Positions 22,701 through 37,800 of a DNA stretch of 64,000 nucleotides are shown in pieces; position 1 is the first letter of the stretch, and every line of letters begins with the position of its first letter. The notes beneath the pieces were generated by a model that saw nothing but the letters and a program-made list of their open reading frames with translations, did no database searches and was not told the DNA's origin. This stretch comes from Ascidia mentula (taxonomy: Eukaryota > Chordata > Ascidiacea > Phlebobranchia > Ascidiidae), in NCBI GenBank assembly GCA_947561715.1, contig OX387198.1:18401891-18465890 (forward strand). Direction: 5' to 3'. The position numbers and the translations under genes were made by a program.

Positions 22701-25700
22701 TCTGAACCAAGAAGAACTACTAGTCTATTCAAAGAGGAAGAAAACGATTACAGCTGCATCGGACAAAACACAGCAACGATCTGAGATCGTCCAGGAAAAT
22801 CTTATGTCCTATAGGATAGCATAAACAGTCCCAGGGGGCTACCAAAGCAACTTTCCTGCTGTTGGGTCATTCAACTAACACAATGTGAAGTTTCAAACCT
22901 GTTTGATCATCGAGTCCAGAGCAATGGCTGTTTTTGCAACACGATCTAATCAACAGAAAAAAGCCTTGTCAACAGAGTTACCACCAAGACAACCCATAGA
23001 TAGTGGATGATGCTTCCAGCCCCAAACTGGTCACATAGAATGAAACCAAATGTCGTGAGACAGTCATGCAACAACCATCTGCAATCTGCATGTCCAAACC
23101 TTAATTACATGACACAAGTGTTAATTAATCAACATCCAAAGGTCAATTACGGGGCATACAATGTGGTAGGAAATTATGAACATCTCAACACCATGAAAAT
23201 GATACAAAAATGGTGCTGTTAACTTGCTTACAAGACCATGCAATGTATTATTTGCTTAAAAATAATTAATAAACCAAACTAGGAGCAAGTTTACTGGTAA
23301 AATAGTAGCACAAACCCAGAAAATGTTGAACATTGCAGGTTTCAGTGGTGTAAGCAGTGAATCCGTTTGTATGAAGCATCAACCATATGGTGATGGAGCA
23401 CTTCTCTCTGGGGTAATAAATATGGCTCAGAGTTAAATAAGCAATTTTGTCAATTAGTGATGACCACGTAAAATGTAGTAACATTTGATTCAAGCAATTG
23501 CAAGCATCGATTACTAAAGCAAATTGATATTGGGAAAGATTGCAAATGCAAAATGCCATTATGAATCAAAAAAATCATCAAAGCTCTGACAGAAATACTG
23601 ACATGCTGTCTTAAATAGTGGGGAACCCGGCCAAAATTTCAATTGCCCTTTGAAGTCCAATGCATGGGTCCTTCAATTAACACAATGTGAAGTTTCAAAC
23701 CTGTTTGATCATCGAGTCCAGGTAAATGGCTGTGTTTGCAACACCATCTAATCAACACAAAAAAGCCTTGTCAACAGAGTTACCACCAAGACACTCATGG
23801 ACAGAGGATGATGCTTCCAGCCCTAAACCGGTCACATGGAATGGAACCAAATATCATGAGACAGTCATGCAACAACCATCTGCAATCTGCATGTCCAAAC
23901 CTTAATTACATGACACAAGTGTTAATTAATCAACATCCAAAGGTCAATTACGGGGCATACAATGTGGTAGGAAATTATGAACATCTCAACACCATGAAAA
24001 TGACATCTGAATGGTGCTGTTAACTTGCTTCAAGACCATTCAAAACCTCTTCATGTTTCTTCAAATACACAAATCTACAAATTTATGCAAACAATTAACA
24101 TACATTGCACAGTTTAGAAAATGGCAATCAGTATTACATACCAAAAATCATGTTTAGAAGGCTGTCTGTATTAACACCCATACTGAGTGATTTGCTTTTT
24201 TGCCCAAAACAGTTCGTGAGGTCTCTGAACCAAGAAGAACTACTAGTCTATTCAAAGAGGAAGAAAACGATTACAGCTGCATCGGACAAAACACAGCAAC
24301 GATCTGAGATCCTCCAGGAAAATCTTATGTCCTATAGGATAGCATAAACAGTCCCAGGGGGCTACCAAAGCAACTTTCCTGTAACAATAATTTTTGCTGT
24401 AGCCTAGAAAGGGGTTGGGGCCAACATTAAATTGCAAATTTGATGGGGTTTTAGTAATACATTTTTTCACAAAACCAACTTACATTTTTTGATGCCAATT
24501 TAGCTAAAATAATGACCCCTGGGGGGCGCTTTAAACAATAACCCCGGAAATAATTTTGACCTGAATGCATAGACAAGAGGCGTGCCTAACAAAAAATCAC
24601 AAATAAAGGCATACTTCTGTGATTCAGTTTTGAACTACATCACCTTAAACATTTTGATGCTTTTTCAACAAACTTTTTCACAGCACCCAGTACCAAATGA
24701 CCAGATGACCGAGATGATGAAAAAATGCACTAAAACTGCACCTAACACGCTAAAAATCGTCCTGGCAACAGGACGTGCCTTCCTACTCAATCAACAATTA
24801 ATTTAACTGCAATGCATCAACAGTTTCCTTGTGGCGTAAGTGAGTTTATGAGGACATTTGCAACAGACAAATTTTTTGACAGAAATACTGATATGCGGTT
24901 TTAAATTGTGGGGCACCCGGCCAAAATCTCAATTGACCTTTGAAGTCCAATGCATGGGTCATTCAACTTACACAATGTGAAGTTTCAAACCTGTTTGATC
25001 ATCGAGTCCAGAGCAATGGCTGTTTTTGCAACACCATCTAATCAACACAAAAAGCCTTGTCAACAAGGTTACCACCAAGACAACCCATAGACAGTGGATG
25101 ATGCTTCCAGCCCCAAACTGGTCACATGGAATGGAACCAAATATCATGAGACAGTCATGCAACAACCATCTGCAATCTGCATGTCCAATACTTAATTACA
25201 TGACACAAGTGTTAATTAATTCAACATCCAAAGGTCAATTACGGGGCATACAATGTGGTAGGAAATTATGAACATCTCAACACCATGAAAATGACAAAAA
25301 AATGGTGCTGTTAACATGCTTACAAGACCATGCAATGTATTATTTGCTTAAATTAATTGATAAACCAAACTAGAAGCAACTTTACTGGTAAAATAGTAGC
25401 ACAAACCCAGAAAATGTTGAACATTGCAGGTTTCAGTGGTGTAAGCAGTGAATCCGTTTGTATGAAGCATCATTCATATGGTGATGGAGCACTTCTCTCT
25501 GGGGTAATAAATATGGCTCAGAGTTAAATAAGCAATTTTGTTAATTAGTGATAACCACGTAAAATGTAGTAACATTTGATTCAAGCAATTGCAAGCATCG
25601 ATTACTAAAGCAAATTGATATTGTGAAAGATAGAAAATGCAAAATGCCATTATGAATGAAAAAAATCATCAAAGCTCTGACAGAAATACTGACATGCTGT

Positions 25701-28700
25701 CTTAAATAGTGGGGAACCCGGCCAAAATTTCAATTGCCCTTTGAAGTCCAATGCATGGGTCCTTCAATTAACACAATGTGAAGTTTCAAACCTGTTTGAT
25801 CATCGAGTCCAGGTAAATGGCTGTGTTTGCAACACCATGTAATCAACACAAAAAAGCCTTGTCAACAGAGTTACCACCAAGACACTCATGGACAGAGGAT
25901 GATGCTTCCAGCCCTAAACCGGTCACATGGAATGGAACCAAATATCATGAGACAATCATGCAACAACCATCTGCAATCTGCATGTCCAATGCTTAATTAC
26001 ATGACACAAGTGTTAATTAATCAACATCAAAAAGCCATTTACGGGGCATACAATGTGGTAGGAAATTATGAACATCTCAACACCATGAAAATGACATCTG
26101 AATGGTGCTGTTAACTTGCTTCAAGACCATTCAAAACCTCTTCATGTTTCTTCAAATACACAAATCTACAAATTTATGCAAACAATTAACATACATTGCA
26201 CAGTTTAGAAAATGGCAATCAGTATTACATACCAAAAATCACGTTTAGAAGGCTGTCTGTATTAACACCCATACTGAGTGATTTGCTTTTTTGCCCAAAA
26301 CAATTCATGAGGTCTCTGAACCAAGAAGAACTACTAGTCTATTCAAAGAGGAAGAAAACGATTACAGCTGCATCGGACAAAACACAGCAACGATCTGAGA
26401 TCCTCCAGGAAAATCTTATGTCCTATAGGATAGCATAAACAGTCCCAGGGGGCTACCAAAGCAACTTTCCTGCTGTTGGGTCATTCAACTAACACAATGT
26501 GAAGTTTCAAACCTGTTTGATCATCGAGTCCAGAGCAATGGCTGTTTTTGCAACACGATCTAATCAACAGAAAAAAGCCTTGTCAACAGAGTTACCACCA
26601 AGACAACCCATAGATAGTGGATGATGCTTCCAGCCCCAAACTGGTCACATAGAATGAAACCAAATATCATGAGACAGTCATGCAACAACCATCTGCAATC
26701 TGCATGTCCTAACCTTAATTACATGACACAAGTGTTAATTAATCAACATCCAAAGGTCAATTACGGGGCATACAATGTGGTAGGAAATTATGAACATCTC
26801 AACACCATGAAAATGACAAAAAAATGGTGCTGTTAACTTGCTTACAAGACCATGCAATGTATTATTTGCTTAAAAATAATTAATAAACCAAACTAGGAGC
26901 AAGTTTACTGGTAAAATAGTAGCACAAACCCAGAAAATGTTGAACATTGCAGGTTTCAGTGGTGTAAGCAGTGAATCCGTTTGTATGAAGCATCATTCAT
27001 ATGGTGATGGAGCACTTCTCTCTGGGGTAATAAATATGGCTCAGAGTTAAATAAGCAATTTTGTCAATTAGTGATGACCACGTAAAATGTAGTAACATTT
27101 GATTCAAGCAATTGCAAGCATCGATTACTAAAGCAAATTGATATTGGGAAAGATTGCAAATGCAAAATGCCATTATGAATGAAAAAAATCATCAAAGCTC
27201 TGACAGAAATACTGACATGCTGTCTTAAATAGTGGGGAACCCGGCCAAAATTTCAATTGCCCTTTGAAGTCCAATGCATGGGTCCTTCAATTAACACAAT
27301 GTGAAGTTTCAAACCTGTTTGATCATCGAGTCCAGGTAAATGGCTGTGTTTGCAACACCATCTAATCAACACAAAAAAGCCTTGTCAACAGAGTTACCAC
27401 CAAGACACTCATGGACAGAGGATGGTGCTTCCAGCCCTAAACCGGTCACATGGAATGGAACCAAATGTCATGAGACAGTCATGCAACAACCATCTGCAAT
27501 CTGCATGTCCAAACCTTAATTACATGACACAAGTGTTAATTAATCAACATCCAAAGGTCAATTACGGGGCATACAATGTGGTAGGAAATTATGAACATCT
27601 CAACACCATGAAAATGACATCTGAATGGTGCTGTTAACTTGCTTCAAGACCATTCAAAACCTCTTCATGTTTCTTCAAATACACAAATCTACAAATTTAT
27701 GCAAACAATTAACATACATTGCACAGTTTAGAAAATGGCAATCAGTATTACATACCAAAAATCACGTTTAGAAGGCTGTCTGTATTAACACCCATACAGA
27801 GTGATTTGCTTTTTTGCCCAAAACAATTCATGAGGTCTTTGAACCAAGAAGAACTACTAGTCTATTCAAAGAGGAAGAAAACGATTACAGCTGCATCGGA
27901 CAAAACACAGCAACGATCTGAGATCCTCCAGGAAAATCTTATGTCCTATAGGATAGCATAAACAGTCCCAGGGGGCTACCAAAGCAACTTTCCTGTAACA
28001 ATAATTTTTGCTGTAGCCTAGAAAGGGGTTGGGGCCAACATTAAATTGCAAATTTGATGGGGTTTTAGTAATACATTTTTTCACAAAACCAACTTACATT
28101 TTTTGATGCCAATTTAGCTAAAATAATGACCCCTGGGGGGCGCTTTAAACAATAACCCCGGAACTAATTTTGACCTGAATGCATAGACAAGAGGCGTGCC
28201 TAACAAAAAATCACAAATAAAGGCATACTTCTGTGATTCAGTTTTGAACTACATCACCTTAAACATTTTGATGCTTTTTCAACAAACTTTTTCACAGCAC
28301 CCAGTACCAAATGACCAGATGATGAAAAAATGCACTAAAACTGCACCTAACACACTAAAAATCGTCCTGGCAACAGGACGTGCCTTCCTACTCAATCAAC
28401 ACTTAATTTAACTCCAATGCATCAACAGTTTCCTTGTGGCGTAAGTGAGTTTCTCTGTGATAGAGGACATTTGCAACAGACAAATATTTTGACAGAAATA
28501 CTGATATGCGGTTTTAAATTGTGGGGCACCCGGCCAAAATCTCAATTGACCTTTGAAGTCCAATGCATGGGTCATTCAACTTACACAATGTGAAGTTTCA
28601 AACCTGTTTGATCATCGAGTCCAGAGCAATGGCTGTTTTTGCAACACCATCTAATCAACACAAAAAGCCTTGTCAACAGAGTTACCACCAAGACAACCCA

Positions 28701-28863
28701 TAGACAGTGGATGATGCTTCCAGCCCCAAACTGGTCACACAGAATGGAACCAAATATCATGAGACAGTCATGCAACAACCATCTGCAATCTGCATGTCCA
28801 AACCTTAATTACATGACACAAGTGTTAATTAATTCAACATCCAAAGGTCAATTACAGGGCATA
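19786..28863 (+). repeat. Tandem array 1: five units alternating about 2,091 and 1,522 bp
   Basis: Using the anchor CTCTCTGGGG, units start at 19791, 21882, 23404, 25495 and 27018. Lengths are 2091, 1522, 2091, 1523 and a final 1846 cut off at the next array. The long form holds about 570 bases (for example 20772-21340) that the short form lacks; the short form joins CAACTTTCCTG directly to CTGTTGGGTCATTC. The higher-order period is 3613 bases. Within each unit a block of several hundred bases (GTGAAGTTTCAAACCTGTTT... through GGAAATTATGAACATCTC) occurs twice. Short open frames recur identically in each unit but have no coding features. Confidence 0.93.
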
Positions 28864-31800
28864 CCCACTAGGTGGCAATGAGTGACTGGAGCAGCTTCCA
28901 AAGCAGTTTGTGTTCTTCAAAATACATAAGTCTACACACTTTAGGAAAAATCAGACCTATATTGTGCCATTTTAGAAATCTCATTTTTCTTTTAAGGCCG
29001 CATCTCACAATTAAATCCTAAAAATTGAGTTTTAGAAGTCATTTGTCATTGTGCACCTGGTTACAGTTTCTCTTGTTTGCCAAAAACAATTGCCGGGTCT
29101 GATGACTCATGAAGGGGGACTACTGTTGCTGAACAGAAAAAAAATTGATTGCAGCTGCATTAAGACAGCACATTGGGGGCTTTTGCAAAGGCTAACTGCC
29201 AAATTGTCAGTCCCAGGGGGTGTACAAACAGCCCCGCTGGGGCCCCAAGACAGTTACAAGACATCTAATTCTTAATGAATTGTGTGGAGGAGGGTTGGTG
29301 GCTTCACTTAATCGCAAATGGAGGGTACTTTCTGTGATTCATTTTTTCACAAAACAAACCTACACTTTTTACTGCTTTTCTTGGGGGCCAAAATAATGGC
29401 CAACAGAGGGTCAAAATGCCTCCGGGGGAGCAGTTTAAGTAGTTATTTCGATTATAAATTTGGCCACAATTCCTTGCCTAGGGTCGGCACTAACAGAAAA
29501 TCACAAATTGAACATACTTTCTGTGATTCATTTCTTCACAAAATCAACCTCAATATTTGGGTAGTTTTTCAGCTACATGTACAACAGCACCCTCTACCAA
29601 TTTACTGCCTGACTAATAACCCTGAAAACCAAAGTAAAACTGCCCCAAACACGCTGAAAATCGCCCTGGCAACAGCCTGTTCATCTGCGCTCATTCAACC
29701 AAAACACTGGCGCCCATGCATGACCCATTGCATTGTTACACATAATTTTACTCTGTTACGCAGGAGTTCGAGAAGGGCATTTCCCAACCGGGAAAGTCTT
29801 TTTCATAGAAATACAGAGATGCGGCCTTCGATATGGGGCAATTTCCCAGAATCTCAAATTCCCTATTAAATACAAAACACAGGACCTTCATTGGTTACCA
29901 TGTGAAGTTTTATGCCTGGTTGACCAGCGGTCCCAGAGTTTCGGCTGTTTTTGTGACACCACCTAGAGTGCTGTATATGGCCCAGTCAACAGCCTTAAAG
30001 CAAGTGTGTGTTAGGGGTGGAAAAAAGTGCTTTCTAAACATAAAGTCATTCATATACGTGCACCACAATATCCTACAACTTGCATGGCACCACTCACATG
30101 CAGGTACTCATGCCTAATTAAATGCATTAAATGGTAATTGGCCAAAATCCAAAGGCTAGTCAGGTACATGCATATGGTAAAAAATCATACGCGTCTCAAA
30201 AACATGAAAACAAGATGAAAGTGATGCCATTAAGTGGCCTGAAAGCACAAGCCAAGTATGTATTTAATAAAAGTTAACAGCATAGCAACACTAGACATTA
30301 TTTACAGACAAACTAGTGTAAAACAGACCTACAATGTGTTGATGAATTGCATCAGTCCTGATGGTCCAAGTGTCTCAGTTTTTCAGCATGAAGCAACATT
30401 TGAATGGCAGCGACTGCCCTCTGTGGCAATAAATATAGTGATAAATTTAAAAAATAATGTCATTTCATTGGTTCTGAACATGCAAAATGTTAATTACAGT
30501 TAATTCAGGACTTTGGCAAGCATGGATTACTGACAAAACATCGCGGTAGGTGAGAAAGCATATGTACACAATGCCTTGATGGAAGAGGTACATATCATAC
30601 AAAGTATCACACAAATTAAACTCGCAATGTGTTGCGGAATGGTAATGCAAGGAATACATGCCTGCCATGCAATTTTTTTCGCCTGTTAATAGTCTGCGCC
30701 CCAAGAATTGACTATAGGATTTATGTGCAAAAATCAGCAAAAAAATGGTTTTGTGCCCACTAGCTGGCAATGAGTGACTGGAGCAGCTTCCAAAGCAGTT
30801 TGTGTTTTTCAAAATACATAAGTCTACACACTTTAGGAAAAATCAGACCTATATTGTGCCATTTTAGAAATCTCATTTTTCTTTTAAGGCCGCATCTCAC
30901 AATTAAATCCTAAAAATTGAGTTTTAGAAGTCATTTGTCATTGTGCACCTGGTTACAGTTTCTCTTGTTTGCCAAAAACAATTGCCGGGTCTGATGACTC
31001 ATGAAGGGGGACTACTATTGCTGAACAGAAAAAAAATTGATTGCAGCTGCATTAAGACAGCACATTGGGGGCTTTTGCAAAGGCTAACTGCCAAATTGTC
31101 AGTCCCAGGGGGTGTACAAACAGCCCCGCTGGGGCCCCAAGACAGTTACAAGACATCTAATTCTTAATGAATTGTGTGGAGGAGGGTTGGTGGCTTCACT
31201 TAATCGCAAATGGAGGGTACTTTCTGTGATTCATTTTTTCACAAAACAAACCTACACTTTTTACTGCTTTTCTTGGGGGCCAAAATAATGGCCAACAGAG
31301 GGTCAAAATGCCTCCGGGGGAGCAGTTTAAGTAGTTATTTCGATTATAAATTTGGCCACAATTCCTTGCCTAGGGTCGGCACTAACAGAAAATCACAAAT
31401 TGAACATACTTTCTGTGATTCATTTCTTCACAAAATCAACCTCAATATTTGGGTAGTTTTTCAGCTACATGTACAACAGCACCCTCTACCAATTTACTGC
31501 CTGACTAATAACCCTGAAAACCAAAGTAAAACTGCCCCAAACACGCTGAAAATCGCCCTGGCAACAGCCTGTTCATCTGCGCTCATTCAACCAAAACACT
31601 GGCGCCCATGCATGACCCATTGCATTGTTACACATAATTTTACTCTGTTACGCAGGAGTTCGAGAAGGGCATTTCCCAACCGGGAAAGTCTTTTTCATAG
31701 AAATACAGAGATGCGGCCTTCGATATGGGGCAATTTCCCAGAATCTCAAATTCCCTATTAAATACAAAACACAGGACCTTCATTGGTTACCATGTGAAGT

Positions 31801-34800
31801 TTTATGCCTGGTTGACCAGCGGTCCCAGAGTTTCGGCTGTTTTTGTGACACCACCTAGAGTGCTGTATATGGCCCAGTCAACAGCCTTAAAGCAAGTGTG
31901 TGTTAGGGGTGGAAAAAAGTGCTTTCTAAACATAAAGTCATTCATATACGTGCACCACAATATCCTACAACTTGCATGGCACCACTCACATGCAGGTACT
32001 CATGCCTAATTAAATGCATTAAATGGTAATTGGCCAAAATCCAAAGGCTAGTCAGGTACATGCATATGGTAAAAAATCATACGCGTCTCAAAAACATGAA
32101 AACAAGATGAAAGTGATGCCATTAAGTGGCCTGAAAGCACAAGCCAAGTATGTATTTAATAAAAGTTAACAGCATAGCAACACTAGACATTATTTACAGA
32201 CAAACTAGTGTAAAACAGACCTACAATGTGTTGATGAATTGCATCAGTCCTGATGGTCCAAGTGTCTCAGTTTTTCAGCATGAAGCAACATTTGAATGGC
32301 AGCGACTGCCCTCTGTGGCAATAAATATAGTGATAAATTTAAAAAATAATGTCATTTCATTGGTTCTGAACATGCAAAATGTTAATTACAGTTAATTCAG
32401 GACTTTGGCAAGCATGGATTACTGACAAAACATCGCGGTAGGTGAGAAAGCATATGTACACAATGCCTTGATGGAAGAGGTACATATCATACAAAGTATC
32501 ACACAAATTAAACTCGCAATGTGTTGCGGAATGGTAATGCAAGGAATACATGCCTGCCATGCAATTTTTTTCGCCTGTTAATAGTCTGCGCCCCAAGAAT
32601 TGACTATAGGATTTATGTGCAAAAATCAGCAAAAAAATGGTTTTGTGCCCACTAGCTGGCAATGAGTGACTGGAGCAGCTTCCAAAGCAGTTTGTGTTCT
32701 TCAAAATACATAAGTCTACACACTTTAGGAAAAATCAGACCTATATTGTGCCATTTTAGAAATCTCATTTTTCTTTTAAGGCCGCATCTCACAATTAAAT
32801 CCTAAAAATTGAGTTTTAGAAGTCATTTGTCATTGTGCACCTGGTTACAGTTTCTCTTGTTTGCCAAAAACAATTGCCGGGTCTGATGACTCATGAAGGG
32901 GGACTACTATTGCTGAACAGAAAAAAAATTGATTGCAGCTGCATTAAGACAGCACATTGGGGGCTTTTGCAAAGGCTAACTGCCAAATTGTCAGTCCCAG
33001 GGGGTGTACAAACAGCCCCGCTGGGGCCCCAAGACAGTTACAAGACATCTAATTCTTAATGAATTGTGTGGAGGAGGGTTGGTGGCTTCACTTAATCGCA
33101 AATGGAGGGTACTTTCTGTGATTCATTTTTTCACAAAACAAACCTACACTTTTTACAGTTTAAGTAGTTATTTCGATTATAAATTTGGCCACAATTCCTT
33201 GCCTAGGGTCGGCACTAACAGAAAATCACAAATTGAACATACTTTCTGTGATTCATTTCTTCACAAAATCAACCTCAATATTTGGGTAGTTTTTCAGCTA
33301 CATGTACAACAGCACCCTCTACCAATTTACTGCCTGACTAATAACCCTGAAAACCAAAGTAAAACTGCCCCAAACACGCTGAAAATCGCCCTGGCAACAG
33401 CCTGTTCATCTGCGCTCATTCAACCAAAACACTGGCGCCCATGCATGACCCATTGCATTGTTACACATAATTTTACTCTGTTACGCAGGAGTTCGAGAAG
33501 GGCATTTCCCAACCGGGAAAGTCTTTTTCATAGAAATACAGAGATGCGGCCTTCGATATGGGGCAATTTCCCAGAATCTCAAATTCCCTATTAAATACAA
33601 AACACAGGACCTTCATTGGTTACCATGTGAAGTTTTATGCCTGGTTGACCAGCGGTCCCAGAGTTTCGGCTGTTTTTGTGACACCACCTAGAGTGCTGTA
33701 TATGGCCCAGTCAACAGCCTTAAAGCAAGTGTGTGTTAGGGGTGGAAAAAAGTGCTTTCTAAACATAAAGTCATTCATATACGTGCACCACAATATCCTA
33801 CAACTTGCATGGCACCACTCACATGCAGGTACTCATGCCTAATTAAATGCATTAAATGGTAATTGGCCAAAATCCAAAGGCTAGTCAGGTACATGCATAT
33901 GGTAAAAAATCATACGCGTCTCAAAAACATGAAAACAAGATGAAAGTGATGCCATTAAGTGGCCTGAAAGCACAAGCCAAGTATGTATTTAATAAAAGTT
34001 AACAGCATAGCAACACTAGACATTATTTACAGACAAACTAGTGTAAAACAGACCTACAATGTGTTGATGAATTGCATCAGTCCTGATGGTCCAAGTGTCT
34101 CAGTTTTTCAGCATGAAGCAACATTTGAATGGCAGCGACTGCCCTCTGTGGCAATAAATATAGTGATAAATTTAAAAAATAATGTCATTTCATTGGTTCT
34201 GAACATGCAAAATGTTAATTACAGTTAATTCAGGACTTTGGCAAGCATGGATTACTGACAAAACATCGCGGTAGGTGAGAAAGCATATGTACACAATGCC
34301 TTGATGGAAGAGGTACATATCATACAAAGTATCACACAAATTAAACTCGCAATGTGTTGCGGAATGGTAATGCAAGGAATACATGCCTGCCATGCAATTT
34401 TTTTCGCCTGTTAATAGTCTGCGCCCCAAGAATTGACTATAGGATTTATGTGCAAAAATCAGCAAAAAAATGGTTTTGTGCCCACTAGCTGGCAATGAGT
34501 GACTGGAGCAGCTTCCAAAGCAGTTTGTGTTCTTCAAAATACATAAGTCTACACACTTTAGGAAAAATCAGACCTATATTGTGCCATTTTAGAAATCTCA
34601 TTTTTCTTTTAAGGCCGCATCTCACAATTAAATCCTAAAAATTGAGTTTTAGAAGTCATTTGTCATTGTGCACCTGGTTACAGTTTCTCTTGTTTGCCAA
34701 AAACAATTGCCGGGTCTGATGACTCATGAAGGGGGACTACTATTGCTGAACAGAAAAAAAATTGATTGCAGCTGCATTAAGACAGCACATTGGGGGCTTT

Positions 34801-37800
34801 TGCAAAGGCTAACTGCCAAATTGTCAGTCCCAGGGGGTGTACAAACAGCCCCGCTGGGGCCCCAAGACAGTTACAAGACATCTAATTCTTAATGAATTGT
34901 GTGGAGGAGGGTTGGTGGCTTCACTTAATCGCAAATGGAGGGTACTTTCTGTGATTCATTTTTTCACAAAACAAACCTACACTTTTTACAGTTTAAGTAG
35001 TTATTTCGATTATAAATTTGGCCACAATTCCTTGCCTAGGGTCGGCACTAACAGAAAATCACAAATTGAACATACTTTCTGTGATTCATTTCTTCACAAA
35101 ATCAACCTCAATATTTGGGTAGTTTTTCAGCTACATGTACAACAGCACCCTCTACCAATTTACTGCCTGACTAATAACCCTGAAAACCAAAGTAAAACTG
35201 CCCCAAACACGCTGAAAATCGCCCTGGCAACAGCCTGTTCATCTGCGCTCATTCAACCAAAACACTGGCGCCCATGCATGACCCATTGCATTGTTACACA
35301 TAATTTTACTCTGTTACGCAGGAGTTCGAGAAGGGCATTTCCCAACCGGGAAAGTCTTTTTCATAGAAATACAGAGATGCGGCCTTCGATATGGGGCAAT
35401 TTCCCAGAATCTCAAATTCCCTATTAAATACAAAACACAGGACCTTCATTGGTTACCATGTGAAGTTTTATGCCTGGTTGACCAGCGGTCCCAGAGTTTC
35501 GGCTGTTTTTGTGACACCACCTAGAGTGCTGTATATGGCCCAGTCAACAGCCTTAAAGCAAGTGTGTGTTAGGGGTGGAAAAAAGTGCTTTCTAAACATA
35601 AAGTCATTCATATACGTGCACCACAATATCCTACAACTTGCATGGCACCACTCACATGCAGGTACTCATGCCTAATTAAATGCATTAAATGGTAATTGGC
35701 CAAAATCCAAAGGCTAGTCAGGTACATGCATATGGTAAAAAATCATACGCGTCTCAAAAACATGAAAACAAGATGAAAGTGATGCCATTAAGTGGCCTGA
35801 AAGCACAAGCCAAGTATGTATTTAATAAAAGTTAACAGCATAGCAACACTAGACATTATTTACAGACAAACTAGTGTAAAACAGACCTACAATGTGTTGA
35901 TGAATTGCATCAGTCCTGATGGTCCAAGTGTCTCAGTTTTTCAGCATGAAGCAACATTTGAATGGCAGCGACTGCCCTCTGTGGCAATAAATATAGTGAT
36001 AAATTTAAAAAATAATGTCATTTCATTGGTTCTGAACATGCAAAATGTTAATTACAGTTAATTCAGGACTTTGGCAAGCATGGATTACTGACAAAACATC
36101 GCGGTAGGTGAGAAAGCATATGTACACAATGCCTTGATGGAAGAGGTACATATCATACAAAGTATCACACAAATTAAACTCGCAATGTGTTGCGGAATGG
36201 TAATGCAAGGAATACATGCCTGCCATGCAATTTTTTTCGCCTGTTAATAGTCTGCGCCCCAAGAATTGACTATAGGATTTATGTGCAAAAATCAGCAAAA
36301 AAATGGTTTTGTGCCCACTAGCTGGCAATGAGTGACTGGAGCAGCTTCCAAAGCAGTTTGTGTTCTTCAAAATACATAAGTCTACACACTTTAGGAAAAA
36401 TCAGACCTATATTGTGCCATTTTAGAAATCTCATTTTTCTTTTAAGGCCGCATCTCACAATTAAATCCTAAAAATTGAGTTTTAGAAGTCATTTGTCATT
36501 GTGCACCTGGTTACAGTTTCTCTTGTTTGCCAAAAACAATTGCCGGGTCTGATGACTCATGAAGGGGGACTACTATTGCTGAACAGAAAAAAAATTGATT
36601 GCAGCTGCATTAAGACAGCACATTGGGGGCTTTTGCAAAGGCTAACTGCCAAATTGTCAGTCCCAGGGGGTGTACAAACAGCCCCGCTGGGGCCCCAAGA
36701 CAGTTACAAGACATCTAATTCTTAATGAATTGTGTGGAGGAGGGTTGGTGGCTTCACTTAATCGCAAATGGAGGGTACTTTCTGTGATTCATTTTTTCAC
36801 AAAACAAACCTACACTTTTTACAGTTTAAGTAGTTATTTCGATTATAAATTTGGCCACAATTCCTTGCCTAGGGTCGGCACTAACAGAAAATCACAAATT
36901 GAACATACTTTCTGTGATTCATTTCTTCACAAAATCAACCTCAATATTTGGGTAGTTTTTCAGCTACATGTACAACAGCACCCTCTACCAATTTACTGCC
37001 TGACTAATAACCCTGAAAACCAAAGTAAAACTGCCCCAAACACGCTGAAAATCGCCCTGGCAACAGCCTGTTCATCTGCGCTCATTCAACCAAAACACTG
37101 GCGCCCATGCATGACCCATTGCATTGTTACACATAATTTTACTCTGTTACGCAGGAGTTCGAGAAGGGCATTTCCCAACCGGGAAAGTCTTTTTCATAGA
37201 AATACAGAGATGCGGCCTTCGATATGGGGCAATTTCCCAGAATCTCAAATTCCCTATTAAATACAAAACACAGGACCTTCATTGGTTACCATGTGAAGTT
37301 TTATGCCTGGTTGACCAGCGGTCCCAGAGTTTCGGCTGTTTTTGTGACACCACCTAGAGTGCTGTATATGGCCCAGTCAACAGCCTTAAAGCAAGTGTGT
37401 GTTAGGGGTGGAAAAAAGTGCTTTCTAAACATAAAGTCATTCATATACGTGCACCACAATATCCTACAACTTGCATGGCACCACTCACATGCAGGTACTC
37501 ATGCCTAATTAAATGCATTAAATGGTAATTGGCCAAAATCCAAAGGCTAGTCAGGTACATGCATATGGTAAAAAATCATACGCGTCTCAAAAACATGAAA
37601 ACAAGATGAAAGTGATGCCATTAAGTGGCCTGAAAGCACAAGCCAAGTATGTATTTAATAAAAGTTAACAGCATAGCAACACTAGACATTATTTACAGAC
37701 AAACTAGTGTAAAACAGACCTACAATGTGTTGATGAATTGCATCAGTCCTGATGGTCCAAGTGTCTCAGTTTTTCAGCATGAAGCAACATTTGAATGGCA

